Below, piece by piece: positions 1-7,588 of a DNA stretch of 20,081 nt. Numbering within the stretch: the first letter of the stretch is position 1; each line of letters opens with the position of its first letter. The DNA is from an uncultured Eubacteriales bacterium (GTDB lineage: Bacteria > Bacillota > Clostridia > Oscillospirales > CAG-272). The notes below the pieces were generated by a model. It made no database searches, had not been told where the DNA came from, and saw only the letters and a list, made by a program, of their open reading frames with translations. A program made the position numbers and the translations under genes. The DNA lies in assembly GCA_905187695.1 (NCBI GenBank), contig CAJJIY010000024.1, forward strand, positions 1 to 20,081, read 5' to 3'.

Positions 1-152
1 CCGGCGGCAAACCGCCCGGGCCGCCGGATGCCAAGTGCCGGGACGCGCTTTTGCGGGCACTTGCGCCCTATCTGTCGCCCGCCCGCCGCGCGGCGTTGGA
101 GGATTTTATTCGTATCGGACATATCGTAGACGCGCTCGGCGCCATTTTTTGA
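1..152 (+). CDS. C-terminal end of a small unknown protein (5' truncated)
   Basis: An open frame (codons from position 3) enters from the left edge and stops at TGA 150-152, giving about 49 residues. The readable end contains ALAPYLSPARRAALEDFIRI followed by GHIVDALGAIF, an amphipathic helical tail. I do not recognise a named family. A protein ending in PYLSP(E/A)R-type helices followed by a small protein with a Leu-rich C-terminus is an arrangement I associate with Clostridia, but that is recollection, not a search. The next gene starts 18 bases downstream on the same strand, so the two are probably co-transcribed. The start lies outside the window. Confidence 0.6.
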   Translation, partial: GGKPPGPPDAKCRDALLRALAPYLSPARRAALEDFIRIGHIVDALGAIF

Positions 153-170
153 GGAAGGGGGCACTTAGAT

Positions 171-644
171 ATGTACAGACAGTCGGGTGATCTTCCGGTT
201 TCCCCGCCGGATTTCAGCGTGCCGAAAGGATACGGCGGGAGCCTTTTTCCGCCGGGACGCCCGGAACCCGCGCCGGAGCGGGAACAGCTGCCGGACAGAA
301 CGGAAAACCGGACGCCGCCCGGTGAGGCGGTCCCGCCCGGGGAAGAACCCCCCATACGGGTTGCTTTTTCAGGGGATGCCGCCCCTTCGTCCCCGCCGCC
401 TTCTTCGGATGCCACGCCGGCGGGCAATGTTGCGGCTCCGGTGTTCTCGCATGCGTCGGAACCCGGAAAAACGCCCCCGTTTGGCGGGTTTCTGGGGCGG
501 TTGCCCTTCCTGTCCTCTTTCGGGGGCAAAAAAAGCGACCGTTTTGATCCCACCTTGCTGTTACTGATTTGGCTGGTGATGGAGGGCGGCCGCGGGGCAG
601 GGGTTCTGCCGTATCTCTTTGCGCTCTTGCTGATCCCGGAATAA
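171..644 (+). CDS. Small proline-rich protein with hydrophobic C-terminus, unknown function
   Basis: 157 residues, ATG at 171 preceded by a purine-rich GGAAGGGGG about 10 bases upstream. Residues ~10-120 are low complexity, rich in Pro, Gly, Ser, Ala and charged residues, and look disordered. The last ~30 residues (DPTLLLLIWLVMEGG, then a Leu/Ala-rich stretch ending LLLIPE) are strongly hydrophobic and could be one or two membrane segments. This layout, a disordered N-terminus with a C-terminal Leu-rich anchor, resembles small clostridial proteins of unknown role. Several competing frames are open here because of GC-rich codons. I chose this one for its RBS, its co-directional neighbour 18 bases upstream, and its stop directly against a terminator. 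No function is proposed. Confidence 0.6.
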   Translation: MYRQSGDLPVSPPDFSVPKGYGGSLFPPGRPEPAPEREQLPDRTENRTPPGEAVPPGEEPPIRVAFSGDAAPSSPPPSSDATPAGNVAAPVFSHASEPGKTPPFGGFLGRLPFLSSFGGKKSDRFDPTLLLLIWLVMEGGRGAGVLPYLFALLLIPE

Positions 645-675
645 AAAAGGGCAGGCCAACGGCCTGACCTTTTTT
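643..675. terminator. Bidirectional intrinsic terminator
   Basis: Arm 643-657 (AAAAAAGGGCAGGCC) pairs with 661-675 (GGCCTGACCTTTTTT) across a three-base loop, with one mismatch in 15 pairs. The T run on one strand and the A run on the other let it serve both converging genes: the small protein ending at 644 and the nucleotidyltransferase ending at 678. Confidence 0.88.
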
Positions 676-677
676 AT

Positions 678-1586
678 TCAGTCGTAGAGCGGTTCGTGAT
701 ACACGCCCGCTTCGTGGAGCGCCCGGAAAGCGCGGACAACGCTTTCTTTGTCCTCGTGATAGGTCACGCCGAACCATTTGTCGTGGGTGGGAATCACCCG
801 GACGCGTGCGCGCCCGCTTTTGATCATGCGGTCAATTTCGCTCGGGAGCATATATTCGCTTTTAATGTCACCCTCCGGAAGTCCGGCAAGGAAAGCGGGG
901 AAGTTTTTCTCCAGTTCATCTATAAAGTCGGGGGTCAGCGCCCACATATTCATCGAAACGATGGCGCGGGGGTCAACGGGCGTTTGCACGCCGTCCTTTT
1001 CCGTGGCCGCGCCGTCTTTTATGCGGATCAATCCGCCGGTCTCGGTCACGCCGGAAAGATAGCCGTCCGCATTCACCCGGCAGATGCCGCGGGTCACGGC
1101 GCCGTTCTCGCTCAGGGTGTTTTCGAGAATAAAACCGGGCATACAGTATTCGCCTTTTGCGCCTTCATGCGCCAAAAGGAAATCGTGCGCGATCCGGAAG
1201 CACTCTTTGCCATAGTAGTCATCGGCATTGATGACAAGGAAAGGCTCGTTTACAATGCCGCGGCAGGCAAGCACCGCGTGCCCGGTTCCGAAAGGCTTTT
1301 TGCGTTCCGGCGGGCAGGCGAAACCCTGCGGCAGGTCGGTCTTTTCCTGAAAAGCATAGGCAACGGGGCAGATTTTTTCCATCCGCCGCCCAATCATCTC
1401 GTAAAAGTCATCGTAAAGATCGTGCCGGATGATGAAAACCACCCGGTTAAAGCCGGCTTCCAGCGCGTCATGAATGGAATAATCCATAATGATCTCGCCG
1501 CCGGGCCCCACAGGCTCCAGCTGCTTGATGCCTTTTCCGAAGCGCGAGCCGATGCCGGCCGCCAGCACAACCAGTGTTGTATCCAT
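678..1586 (-). CDS. Sugar-1-phosphate nucleotidyltransferase family protein
   Basis: 302 residues. It should join a nucleoside triphosphate to a sugar 1-phosphate, giving a nucleotide sugar in the cytoplasm. The N-terminal signature LAAGIGSRFG (8-17) followed by K21-QLEPVG is the nucleotide-binding loop of the NTP-transferase fold. KPFGTGHAVL (97-106) and the acidic NADDYYG (120-126) fit substrate and metal binding. The frame stays open upstream to 1742, but ATG 1586 is chosen because GAGG lies 8 bases before it and the conserved fold begins at MDTTLVVLAAG. The upstream Wzz-like gene stops at 1597, so its stop codon adjoins this RBS and the pair is probably translationally coupled. The base and sugar specificity cannot be read from sequence. 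The nearby NahK-like kinase and hexomutase suggest a UDP-HexNAc or UDP-hexose product (inference). Confidence 0.85.
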   Translation of the reverse strand: MDTTLVVLAAGIGSRFGKGIKQLEPVGPGGEIIMDYSIHDALEAGFNRVVFIIRHDLYDDFYEMIGRRMEKICPVAYAFQEKTDLPQGFACPPERKKPFGTGHAVLACRGIVNEPFLVINADDYYGKECFRIAHDFLLAHEGAKGEYCMPGFILENTLSENGAVTRGICRVNADGYLSGVTETGGLIRIKDGAATEKDGVQTPVDPRAIVSMNMWALTPDFIDELEKNFPAFLAGLPEGDIKSEYMLPSEIDRMIKSGRARVRVIPTHDKWFGVTYHEDKESVVRAFRALHEAGVYHEPLYD

Positions 1587-1596
1587 AAAATTTACC

Positions 1597-2241
1597 TCAT
1601 TTCTCGTTTTGCGTTTGGAAAGTTTTTTTGCGTGGGAAAAGAAAACAAAGAAAAAAGAAAACATAGGAAAGGAACAACCCCGCCCCGCCGAAAAGCGCGG
1701 CCATGGCCGCCGGATGGGGGGAAACGCAGCGCGCCGTTTCATCGGCCCGGAGCAGTAATATAACCGGGAAAGAAAGGCGTGGCCAGGCCGTTTCGTTCAG
1801 ATAGTCGGCTGTTTCGGCGGCCAGTGCCCGGTTGACTTTTTCGCACAGCGCGGGGTCCTTTCCCGTGACCGTCACCGAAAAAACCGTACTGCGTGTGTCG
1901 GTTTCAAGCATGGCGCGCAGTTCTTCGCGTGAGAGCGGCAGATCGTGCCGCGCAATCATCCGGTCCAGAAACGCATCGCTCTCGGGGAGCATTTCGGCGT
2001 ATTCGCGCGCCAGCGTCTGCACGGTGGCCAGCTGAGAGGAGGTCAGCCCGTTTTCGTTCAGAAAGGCCTCGGACTGTACCTGCCGCACATAAAATTTGCA
2101 TCCGGCGGCATAGCGCCGTGGCAAAAACAGAAAAAGAAGTCCGCCCAACAGCGCACAGAAAAGCAAAGCGGCCAGCATCGGCACAAAATGCTTCCGGACG
2201 ATGGAAAGGCAATCGCCGGGTGTGACAGGCTCGTTTCTCAA
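1597..2241 (-). CDS. Wzz/YveK-type polysaccharide chain-length determinant
   Basis: About 214 residues with Wzz topology: a cytoplasmic N-terminus, one membrane helix at roughly 21-41, an extracytoplasmic region of ~140 residues, and a second helix at roughly 178-203 introduced by a Pro-containing segment (SPHPAAMAALFGG). Such proteins set polymer length in capsule or exopolysaccharide export; in Gram-positives (YveK/CpsC type) they work with a separate BY-kinase. No kinase domain or kinase gene is visible here. Start choice: a GTG at 2247 is in frame, but the AAGGAGG lies almost on top of it. TTG 2241 leaves a 7-base spacer and is preferred. A sigma-A-like promoter sits 40-70 bases upstream. 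First gene of an operon with the nucleotidyltransferase. Confidence 0.75.
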   Translation of the reverse strand: MRNEPVTPGDCLSIVRKHFVPMLAALLFCALLGGLLFLFLPRRYAAGCKFYVRQVQSEAFLNENGLTSSQLATVQTLAREYAEMLPESDAFLDRMIARHDLPLSREELRAMLETDTRSTVFSVTVTGKDPALCEKVNRALAAETADYLNETAWPRLSFPVILLLRADETARCVSPHPAAMAALFGGAGLFLSYVFFFLCFLFPRKKTFQTQNEK

Positions 2242-2282
2242 AAACACCCCTCCTTTTCCGCTTTCGCGGAATGTTTTACGGT

Positions 2283-2311
2283 ATTATAACACATTCCGTC
2301 CCAAAAAGCAA
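2283..2311 (-). promoter_or_regulatory. Sigma-A-type promoter for the Wzz-like/nucleotidyltransferase operon
   Basis: Read on the minus strand: -35 TTGCTT (2306-2311), a 17-base spacer, and a perfect -10 TATAAT (2283-2288). Transcription would start about 2276, some 35 bases ahead of the TTG start. The -35 is weak (TTG conserved only). Confidence 0.72.
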
Positions 2312-2354
2312 GCCCCCGTATTTGCGCGTTCCCCCGGAAATCTTTTGCGCCCTC

Positions 2355-2383
2355 TTGCAAAAAGATGTCGAATGTGATACAAT
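2355..2383 (+). promoter_or_regulatory. Sigma-A-type promoter for the 2434-11821 gene block
   Basis: -35 TTGCAA (2355-2360), 17-base spacer, -10 TACAAT (2378-2383). Predicted start near 2390, about 45 bases before the ATG at 2434. It is divergent from the promoter at 2283-2311, with about 43 bases between the two -35 elements, so one regulator could bind between them. No other promoter as good was seen before 11821. Confidence 0.75.
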
Positions 2384-2433
2384 CTATTTATATCCCACCA
2401 AAAGAACACACTACTGTGCGGGGAGGTGAAAAA

Positions 2434-3783
2434 ATGCAACTGACAGGGCCTTTTTTCCTGCTTTTTTTCCTGCCCCTTTCTTTTGCCGTTTTTTTGCCGT
2501 TCCGGCGTTTCCGGCCGTTGATTTTTCCGTTTCTGTGTCTTTCTTACCCGGTGCTTTGCCAGCTTAAAAATCCTTTCGGCCTGCTTTGCCTGCTTTTTCC
2601 CGCCACGCTTTGCTTTTTACTGATCTATCCGGACAGAGAGCGTTGCCCCCGCTTGCGCGTGGCCCTCTCGCTGCTTTTGCCGCTGGCGCTCTACTTTACT
2701 TTGCGTGTGGCGGCCGAACGGAATGTGCTTCCGTTCCTTTATCCGACCGGCCTTCTCACGGTCACCTGTCACTCGGCGCTGGCGGTGCTTGACCGGGTTC
2801 AAAAAGAAGAATCCGCGTTTTCTTCGCCCTTTTCGCTCCTTTCCTATCTCTTCTTCTTCCCGGTGTTGCCGCTGGGTCCCATCCTTTTCCCGGAACAGTT
2901 CCGGGCCATGGAGGAGACGGGCGGGATCACGCTCCCGCGTTTTTCTTCCGGCGTTCTCCTTTATATGAAAGGCTTTGTCAAACGGGTGGCCGTTGCGGCG
3001 GTGCTTTACCGCGCGCTTTGCCAGACGCTCCTTTACGGAGAAGGGAAATTGCCTTTTGTCTATCTGCCGATTTTGTTACTCCTTTCCGGTTTTCTTTGCT
3101 GGTTTTTGTTTTCGGGATATACCGATATGGCCCGCGGTCTGTCATCGCTTTATGGGTTTACACTGCCGATGGAAGAGGGCATTCCGGTGACTTTTGCTTT
3201 TGCCCATTCGCTTTTCCGGTTTGTCCGGCGGTTTTTGTCTCTTCTCTTTGACCGTTTGCCCCCAAAGCGCGCCACGGGGAGATTGCTTGTGGGGCTTTCT
3301 TTGTTCCTTTCAATGGTCATCTTCCGGCCCCAACCGTCTTTCTGGCTGTTTTCATTGCCGCTGTTGTTGCTTCTTGTCTTTTTTGCGTATTATCCCGCGC
3401 GGGGAAAGATGCGCCCGTGGCTTTCTTCGTTGCTTTTCCTTTTCTTTCTTGCGCCCGCCGCGCTGTGCGGCGCGTTGCCCGCGTCCTATTCTCCCTTTAC
3501 GCTTTTCGCGGGGAATGCAGGGGAGCGGTACCGGTTTTTCTATGTTTACAGCACAGTTTCGGACACTCGGTATCTTTTTATCGGTTGCGCGGTGTTTTTG
3601 GGCTATCTGCTTTTGAAGTGGCTGTTCGCCCGCCTGCGCCCGCATCTGCCGGCTTCTCTTTGCCGGGTGGGAACGCTGGCTTCCACCTTTGTGCTTTTTG
3701 TCTTTTTTGTGCTCACGCTGATCTATTTTATGCCACAGTTTCCGGCCTATGCCGACCGTCCGTTCGGGACGCTCTGTTTCTGA
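2434..3783 (+). CDS. AlgI/MBOAT-like membrane protein, apparently lacking the catalytic histidines
   Basis: 449 residues, very hydrophobic, with about ten or more membrane segments. ATG 2434 follows GGGAGGTG at 2421-2428. AlgI/DltB-type MBOAT proteins move acyl groups across the membrane for O-acylation of polysaccharide or teichoic acid. Visible family marks: FFFPVLPLGPILFPEQF (140-156), LYMKGFVKRVAVA (176-188), and FSGYTDMARGLSSLYGF (226-242), which matches AlgI FSGYSDMAIGLGRMFGF. The next block, normally FWRRWHIS, reads FVRRFLSL (263-270), so Trp and His are replaced. The region where WHGA carries the catalytic His reads LSLFLSMVIFRP (288-299), without His. The only histidines are at 113, 259 and 404. 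The gene is intact, so this looks like a non-catalytic descendant. It lies 14 bases ahead of the AlgJ/AlgX-like gene, the usual partner arrangement. Family placement is by motif memory. Confidence 0.68.
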   Translation: MQLTGPFFLLFFLPLSFAVFLPFRRFRPLIFPFLCLSYPVLCQLKNPFGLLCLLFPATLCFLLIYPDRERCPRLRVALSLLLPLALYFTLRVAAERNVLPFLYPTGLLTVTCHSALAVLDRVQKEESAFSSPFSLLSYLFFFPVLPLGPILFPEQFRAMEETGGITLPRFSSGVLLYMKGFVKRVAVAAVLYRALCQTLLYGEGKLPFVYLPILLLLSGFLCWFLFSGYTDMARGLSSLYGFTLPMEEGIPVTFAFAHSLFRFVRRFLSLLFDRLPPKRATGRLLVGLSLFLSMVIFRPQPSFWLFSLPLLLLLVFFAYYPARGKMRPWLSSLLFLFFLAPAALCGALPASYSPFTLFAGNAGERYRFFYVYSTVSDTRYLFIGCAVFLGYLLLKWLFARLRPHLPASLCRVGTLASTFVLFVFFVLTLIYFMPQFPAYADRPFGTLCF

Positions 3784-3797
3784 GAGGAGGAAGTCAG

Positions 3798-4922
3798 ATG
3801 GAAAAAAGACAGCTTTTTCATCTTTGTGTGGTCTCGTTCTTTCTTTGCATTCTTTTGTCGTTTATGGTGTTTTACCTGACCAATGCCTTGGTGGATGGCC
3901 GCCGGGCAACGGCCGAGAGCACCTATGACGGCACCCGGATCAACGGCGATTCCTTTGCGGCCACCTTTTCCCGCGCGGTCTATCAGAACAGTGAGTCGCT
4001 TTCTTTCATCCGCGAGAACGCCTACCGGATCTTCGGTATTGCGGAAAACGACAATGTCATGGCGGGAAAAGACGGCTTTTTGTTTGAGATCGAAGACAAA
4101 GAGAACGGTTACAATTACCTGAAGGATTATTTGGGAGAGACCCCTTTTACCGAAGAGGAAATGGCCGGAATTCTGAGCGAGCTTCGCGCCCGGCAGGCTT
4201 TTTACAAGAGCAAGGGCGCCACGCAGTACCTGCTGGTGATCCTGCCCAATACCCAAACGGTCTACAGCGAATGTCTCCCGGCGCATCTCCCGCGTGAAAG
4301 CGGGCGCACCAGGCGGCAGATGCTCACGGATTATCTGGACGAAAACGAATATCTCAATTACTATGACATGACCAATCTGCTGCTCAACCGGAAAGCGGAC
4401 GGGGAACTGTGCAACAACACCGAAAACGCGCTGAATGTGAGAGGGCTTTATTACATTTATCAGTTGCTTTACGCCTGGATCTATGTGCCGGGGCTGAACC
4501 CGGAGCTTATCCGTCGGGAGAATCTCACTTTCTATCAGACCTATACCGAAGGACGCGATTTTGCGCGGGAGGCAGGGCTTTCCAAGGTGGCGCGCAACCG
4601 CACCGTGTCCCTTGCCAACGACGCGCTTCTTTCCTATCGGTTTCTTTACAACGCCGGCACTTCTGCCAAAACCGTGCGGCTACCCAGCAATTCCAGCGGC
4701 GTGGCCGCCAACTCGCCCGGGTTCCTTTTTCAGTTTACGAATGAAATGGACCGGTTGCAGATCGAACGCTTCATCTCCAACACCTATAACTTCGTCACTT
4801 ATCAGAACGGTCTTGAATATGACAGCGCGGTTTATGAAAAAGCCAATCCCTGCATGGTGATTCAGTTTATCTATGAAAACGAACTTTCCATGCTTCTCCC
4901 GCAGACTCAGGGAGGCACCTGA
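3798..4922 (+). CDS. AlgJ/AlgX-like (DHHW-type) extracytoplasmic protein, catalytic motif degenerate
   Basis: 374 residues. ATG 3798 follows GAGGAGG by 7 bases. One N-terminal membrane helix (7-28) anchors a large extracytoplasmic domain. The SGNH-hydrolase-like AlgJ/AlgX family, partner of AlgI-type MBOATs in polysaccharide O-acetylation, is suggested by NDNVMAGKDGFLFEI (84-98), PFTEEEMAGIL (116-126), a central LLVILPNTQTVYSECLPAHL (145-164), and a C-terminal NPCMVIQFIYENELSMLL (350-367) that matches the family's PD(I/V)VIQE..E..L end. Where the family has TD(H/T)HWN..G, this protein has TENALNVRG (208-216): Asp to Glu, His to Asn, Trp to Leu. The nucleophile block, usually RDSF or GDSF, reads PSNSS (296-300). 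The fold appears kept and the chemistry lost. Its TGA overlaps the next ATG by one base (TGATG). Confidence 0.66.
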   Translation: MEKRQLFHLCVVSFFLCILLSFMVFYLTNALVDGRRATAESTYDGTRINGDSFAATFSRAVYQNSESLSFIRENAYRIFGIAENDNVMAGKDGFLFEIEDKENGYNYLKDYLGETPFTEEEMAGILSELRARQAFYKSKGATQYLLVILPNTQTVYSECLPAHLPRESGRTRRQMLTDYLDENEYLNYYDMTNLLLNRKADGELCNNTENALNVRGLYYIYQLLYAWIYVPGLNPELIRRENLTFYQTYTEGRDFAREAGLSKVARNRTVSLANDALLSYRFLYNAGTSAKTVRLPSNSSGVAANSPGFLFQFTNEMDRLQIERFISNTYNFVTYQNGLEYDSAVYEKANPCMVIQFIYENELSMLLPQTQGGT

Positions 4923-5548
4923 TGGACGCTTTCTTTGCTTTCCTGGACGAGCCGATTCTTCTTGCGCTCCACCGTCTCGCGCTCTCCTGCGGCGCTTTTT
5001 TCACCCCGTTTCTCCGCTTCGTCAGTCTGCTGGCCGAGCACGGCATCGGGCCGATCCTTCTCTCGCTTTGTCTTTGCTTTTTCAAAAAGACCCGCCGTGC
5101 GGGCGCGGGCGCGTTGCTTTCGCTCCTGCTTGGCGCCGTTTGTACCAATCTGATCCTGAAAAATCTGGTGGCCCGTCCGCGGCCTTTTGCCGACCCCACG
5201 GGGCTTTATTATGCTTTTTGGCAGTCGGCCGGCGCCGTGCAGGCGGGCGGATTTTCCTTTCCGTCCGGTCATGTCACCGCCACGGCGGCGGTCACGGTGG
5301 CGCTCTTCCTTTTTTCAAAAAGGAAAAAGATTTTCTGGCCGGTGCTTCTGGCGGTTCCGCTGATGGCGCTTTCCCGGTGCTATCTCATGGTCCACTATCC
5401 AAGCGATGTGCTTTTCGGCGCACTGTCCGGAACGCTGGCCGCTTTCCTCTCTTTTTTCCTTTTGCGCTTTTTGCAAGACAGATATCCGGCTTTTTGCCGT
5501 TTTCTCTCTCCCGCGGGCGGGAGAGAAGAACCCCCCAAACGCCCGTGA
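4922..5548 (+). CDS. PAP2-family membrane phosphatase
   Basis: 208 residues, an integral membrane protein with about six hydrophobic helices. All three motifs of the PAP2 phosphatidic-acid/undecaprenyl-pyrophosphate phosphatase family are present: K80-NLVARPRP (80-88), FPSGH (113-117), and SRCYLMVHYPSD (151-162), where H158 is the expected nucleophile and H117 the acid. The active site faces outward in this family. Substrates include undecaprenyl pyrophosphate, phosphatidic acid and phosphatidylglycerol phosphate; the sequence does not decide which. ATG 4922 shares its A with the previous TGA, so translation is probably coupled. The context (a polysaccharide-modification pair before it, PlsY after it) fits either lipid-carrier recycling or phospholipid work. 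The C-terminus ends in a short charged tail. Confidence 0.88.
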   Translation: MDAFFAFLDEPILLALHRLALSCGAFFTPFLRFVSLLAEHGIGPILLSLCLCFFKKTRRAGAGALLSLLLGAVCTNLILKNLVARPRPFADPTGLYYAFWQSAGAVQAGGFSFPSGHVTATAAVTVALFLFSKRKKIFWPVLLAVPLMALSRCYLMVHYPSDVLFGALSGTLAAFLSFFLLRFLQDRYPAFCRFLSPAGGREEPPKRP

Positions 5549-5575
5549 GTTCGTGAACTTCTGGAGGATTTACTG

Positions 5576-6373
5576 ATGTTCGGTTTGTATGATCTTTTCT
5601 CCTTCGGCCTTTTGCAGGCTCTGCGCGACCGCTTTTCGCTGACCGTGGACGATACGGCCACCGCGGTGCTGTACGGTTGCGGGTTCCTTTTGGTCATGGT
5701 CGTTGCCTATCTGCTGGGCAGTTTCAACACGGCGCTCTTCATTTCGCGGGTGTTCTTCCATGATGATGTGCGGACCCACGGCAGCGGCAATGCCGGCACC
5801 ACCAATGTGCTCCGAACCTATGGCAAAAAGGCAGCGGCCTTTACTTTCTTCGGGGACGGACTCAAGGGGATCGTGGCGATTCTGGTGGCCTGCCTTGTCT
5901 TCGGTGCCCGCCATGAGGAAGCCGGGTATTGGTACTTCTTCATGTTGGTGACGGCTTCTTATTTCGCCGCGCTGTTCTGCATTCTGGGGCACATTTTCCC
6001 CTGTTTCTCCCATTTCCGGGGCGGAAAGGGCTTTGCCACGGCTTTCTTCAGTATTCTGGCGCTCAATCCGCTCATTTTTCTCATCCTTTGTTTCATTTTC
6101 TTCCCGCTGGTGCTGACCACGCATTATGTATCGCTGGGGTCTATTGTCACCATGTGGATGTATTCGCTCATTACCAGCGCCTTTGACAGCGCTTTCGGCA
6201 CACATTACGGCATCAATACCATTGTGGCCTTTCTCATTGCGGTGCTCGTCACCTGGACGCACCGCGCCAACATCCGAAGGATTATGAACCGCACCGAAAA
6301 CAAGAGCTATTTCTTCCGCAAGAAAGAAAAAGCGCCCGCTCCGGAGGACAACAAGAAACATGATGCCCAATGA
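5576..6373 (+). CDS. plsY: Glycerol-3-phosphate acyltransferase PlsY
   Basis: 265 residues, polytopic. PlsY transfers an acyl group from acyl phosphate to glycerol 3-phosphate, making lysophosphatidic acid, the first step of phospholipid synthesis in most bacteria. Family blocks are visible: GSFNTALFISR (48-58), HGSGNAGTTNVLR (68-80), GHIFPCFSHFRGGKG (138-152), and a final WTHRANIRRI. Typical PlsY proteins are about 190-220 residues. This one has ~35 extra residues before the first block and a Lys/Glu/Pro-rich cytoplasmic tail. ATG 5576 follows CTGGAGGA by 8 bases. The gap from the PAP2 gene is 27 bases, and the next frame starts 14 bases before this stop, so the block is tightly packed. Confident by motif. 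Confidence 0.93.
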   Translation: MFGLYDLFSFGLLQALRDRFSLTVDDTATAVLYGCGFLLVMVVAYLLGSFNTALFISRVFFHDDVRTHGSGNAGTTNVLRTYGKKAAAFTFFGDGLKGIVAILVACLVFGARHEEAGYWYFFMLVTASYFAALFCILGHIFPCFSHFRGGKGFATAFFSILALNPLIFLILCFIFFPLVLTTHYVSLGSIVTMWMYSLITSAFDSAFGTHYGINTIVAFLIAVLVTWTHRANIRRIMNRTENKSYFFRKKEKAPAPEDNKKHDAQ

Positions 6374-7588
6374 CAGCGCCGGACAGGGCGCGTGCGCGGC
6401 GTTCTTTTCGCTCCTTTTTTCGGCCGCGCAAAACGGGACCCTCCTGAAACTGATCCTGACCGAACCCCGGGTTCCCGGTGAAAAAAAGGGAATCGGACGG
6501 CTTTGCCGGATGAAGGACGGGCTTTGTCTGCAGGTGGAGATCTTCCACGAGGACGGCAAGGCCACGCATGAAAATTTTCCCCTCTCCCATTCCTCCGTTT
6601 CTGAGGCGCAGACGGCATTTGCCGCCTGCTTTTCGCCGGTGCTTCCCGCGCGTTTTGCACGCGCGCACCTTCTGACCTCGGCAGGAGAAGCGGAATTGCG
6701 CCCCAACCGCCGGGGAGCCTATGTGCTTCTGGGCGGGGAAAAACTCTCCCGTGCACTGGGCGCGGCGGCCGCGCCGGCAGTCCCGCCGGTTCCCGTGCAT
6801 GTGGCCGGGAACGACCGTGAAAAAAAGCATATCCTCACCGGCCGGGAGCCCTTTCTGGTCAGGCTGGGCGTTGCGGACGGGGAAGGGCACATTTTTGACA
6901 AAAAAGGGCCGAAATTCCGGCAGATCAACCGCTTTCTGGAACTGGTGCTACGCTCCCCTATCTGCCAAAGGGGAAGATCCGCATCTGCGATCTTTGCTGC
7001 GGAAAAAGCTATCTTTCCTTTGCCGTTTATCACTATTTTGCCGACATTCTCGGCTATGAAGTGGAAATGACCGGCGTGGATCTCAAGCGGGATGTCATTG
7101 ACTATTGCGAGGAGACGGCCCGCGCCCTCGGCTTTACGGGGCTTCATTTCCTTTGCGGGAATATCGCGGCCTATGAAAGTCCGGAACCTCCCGCGCTGGT
7201 CGTGTCGCTTCACGCCTGCGATACCGCCACCGATCTGGTGCTGGACAAAGCCGTTTCCTGGGGCGCCCGGGTCATTCTTTCCACCCCCTGCTGCCATCAC
7301 GAACTCAACCGGAATCTTTCCTGCCCGCCGCTTGCTTTTATTGCCGAACATTCCATGCTCCGGCAGAAATTCTGCGACGCGGCCACCGATGCACTGCGGC
7401 TTAAAAAACTGGAGGCCGCCGGTTACCGCGTGGCGGCGCTGGAGCTGATCGATCCGGACGATACGCCCAAAAACATCATGCTTCGCGCCATCCGCCGTCC
7501 GGATGCCGACGCCGATACTGAAAAAAAGCGGAAGGCCATGGAAGAATACCTTTGTGCCCGCCGCTTTCTCATGGGGGAGAAAACCTGA
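6360..7588 (+). pseudogene. SAM-dependent methyltransferase (Methyltransf_32-like), broken by a one-base frameshift
   Basis: Two frames together encode one protein of about 409 residues. The first (from ATG 6360) gives the N-terminal part, ending in the family-like KFRQINRFLELV. From about 6947 the homologous sequence continues in the frame shared with the 7061-7588 reading frame: LPYLPKGKIRICDLCCGKSY (SAM-binding motif I), TGVDLKRDV (motif II), SLHACDTATDLVLDKAV and STPCCHHELN. The switch lies between 6942 and 6956 and needs one missing base. No slippery heptamer is seen there, so a point deletion or a sequencing/assembly error is likelier than programmed shifting. The HACDTATD and PCCHHELN signatures recall the METTL25/GSTCD-type Methyltransf_32 family, whose substrates are mostly unknown. 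The stop overlaps the ttcA-like start by one base, suggesting a functional RNA-modification pairing. Confidence 0.8.

Noticed and set aside
214..777. Minus-strand open frame of 187 codons opposite the small protein at 171-644
   Set aside because: It crosses the terminator and the end of the nucleotidyltransferase gene, has Arg/Pro-rich GC-bias composition, and lacks an RBS.
1587..1742. Upstream extension of the nucleotidyltransferase frame
   Set aside because: It overlaps the Wzz-like gene, and the RBS and family start both point to 1586.
2365..2433. Earlier ATG for the MBOAT-like gene
   Set aside because: It overlaps the promoter's -35/-10 region, so it would precede the transcript start; 2434 has a GGGAGGTG site.
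6942..6956. Programmed -1 ribosomal frameshift in the methyltransferase
   Set aside because: No slippery heptamer or downstream pseudoknot is apparent; a single-base deletion or error explains it more simply.
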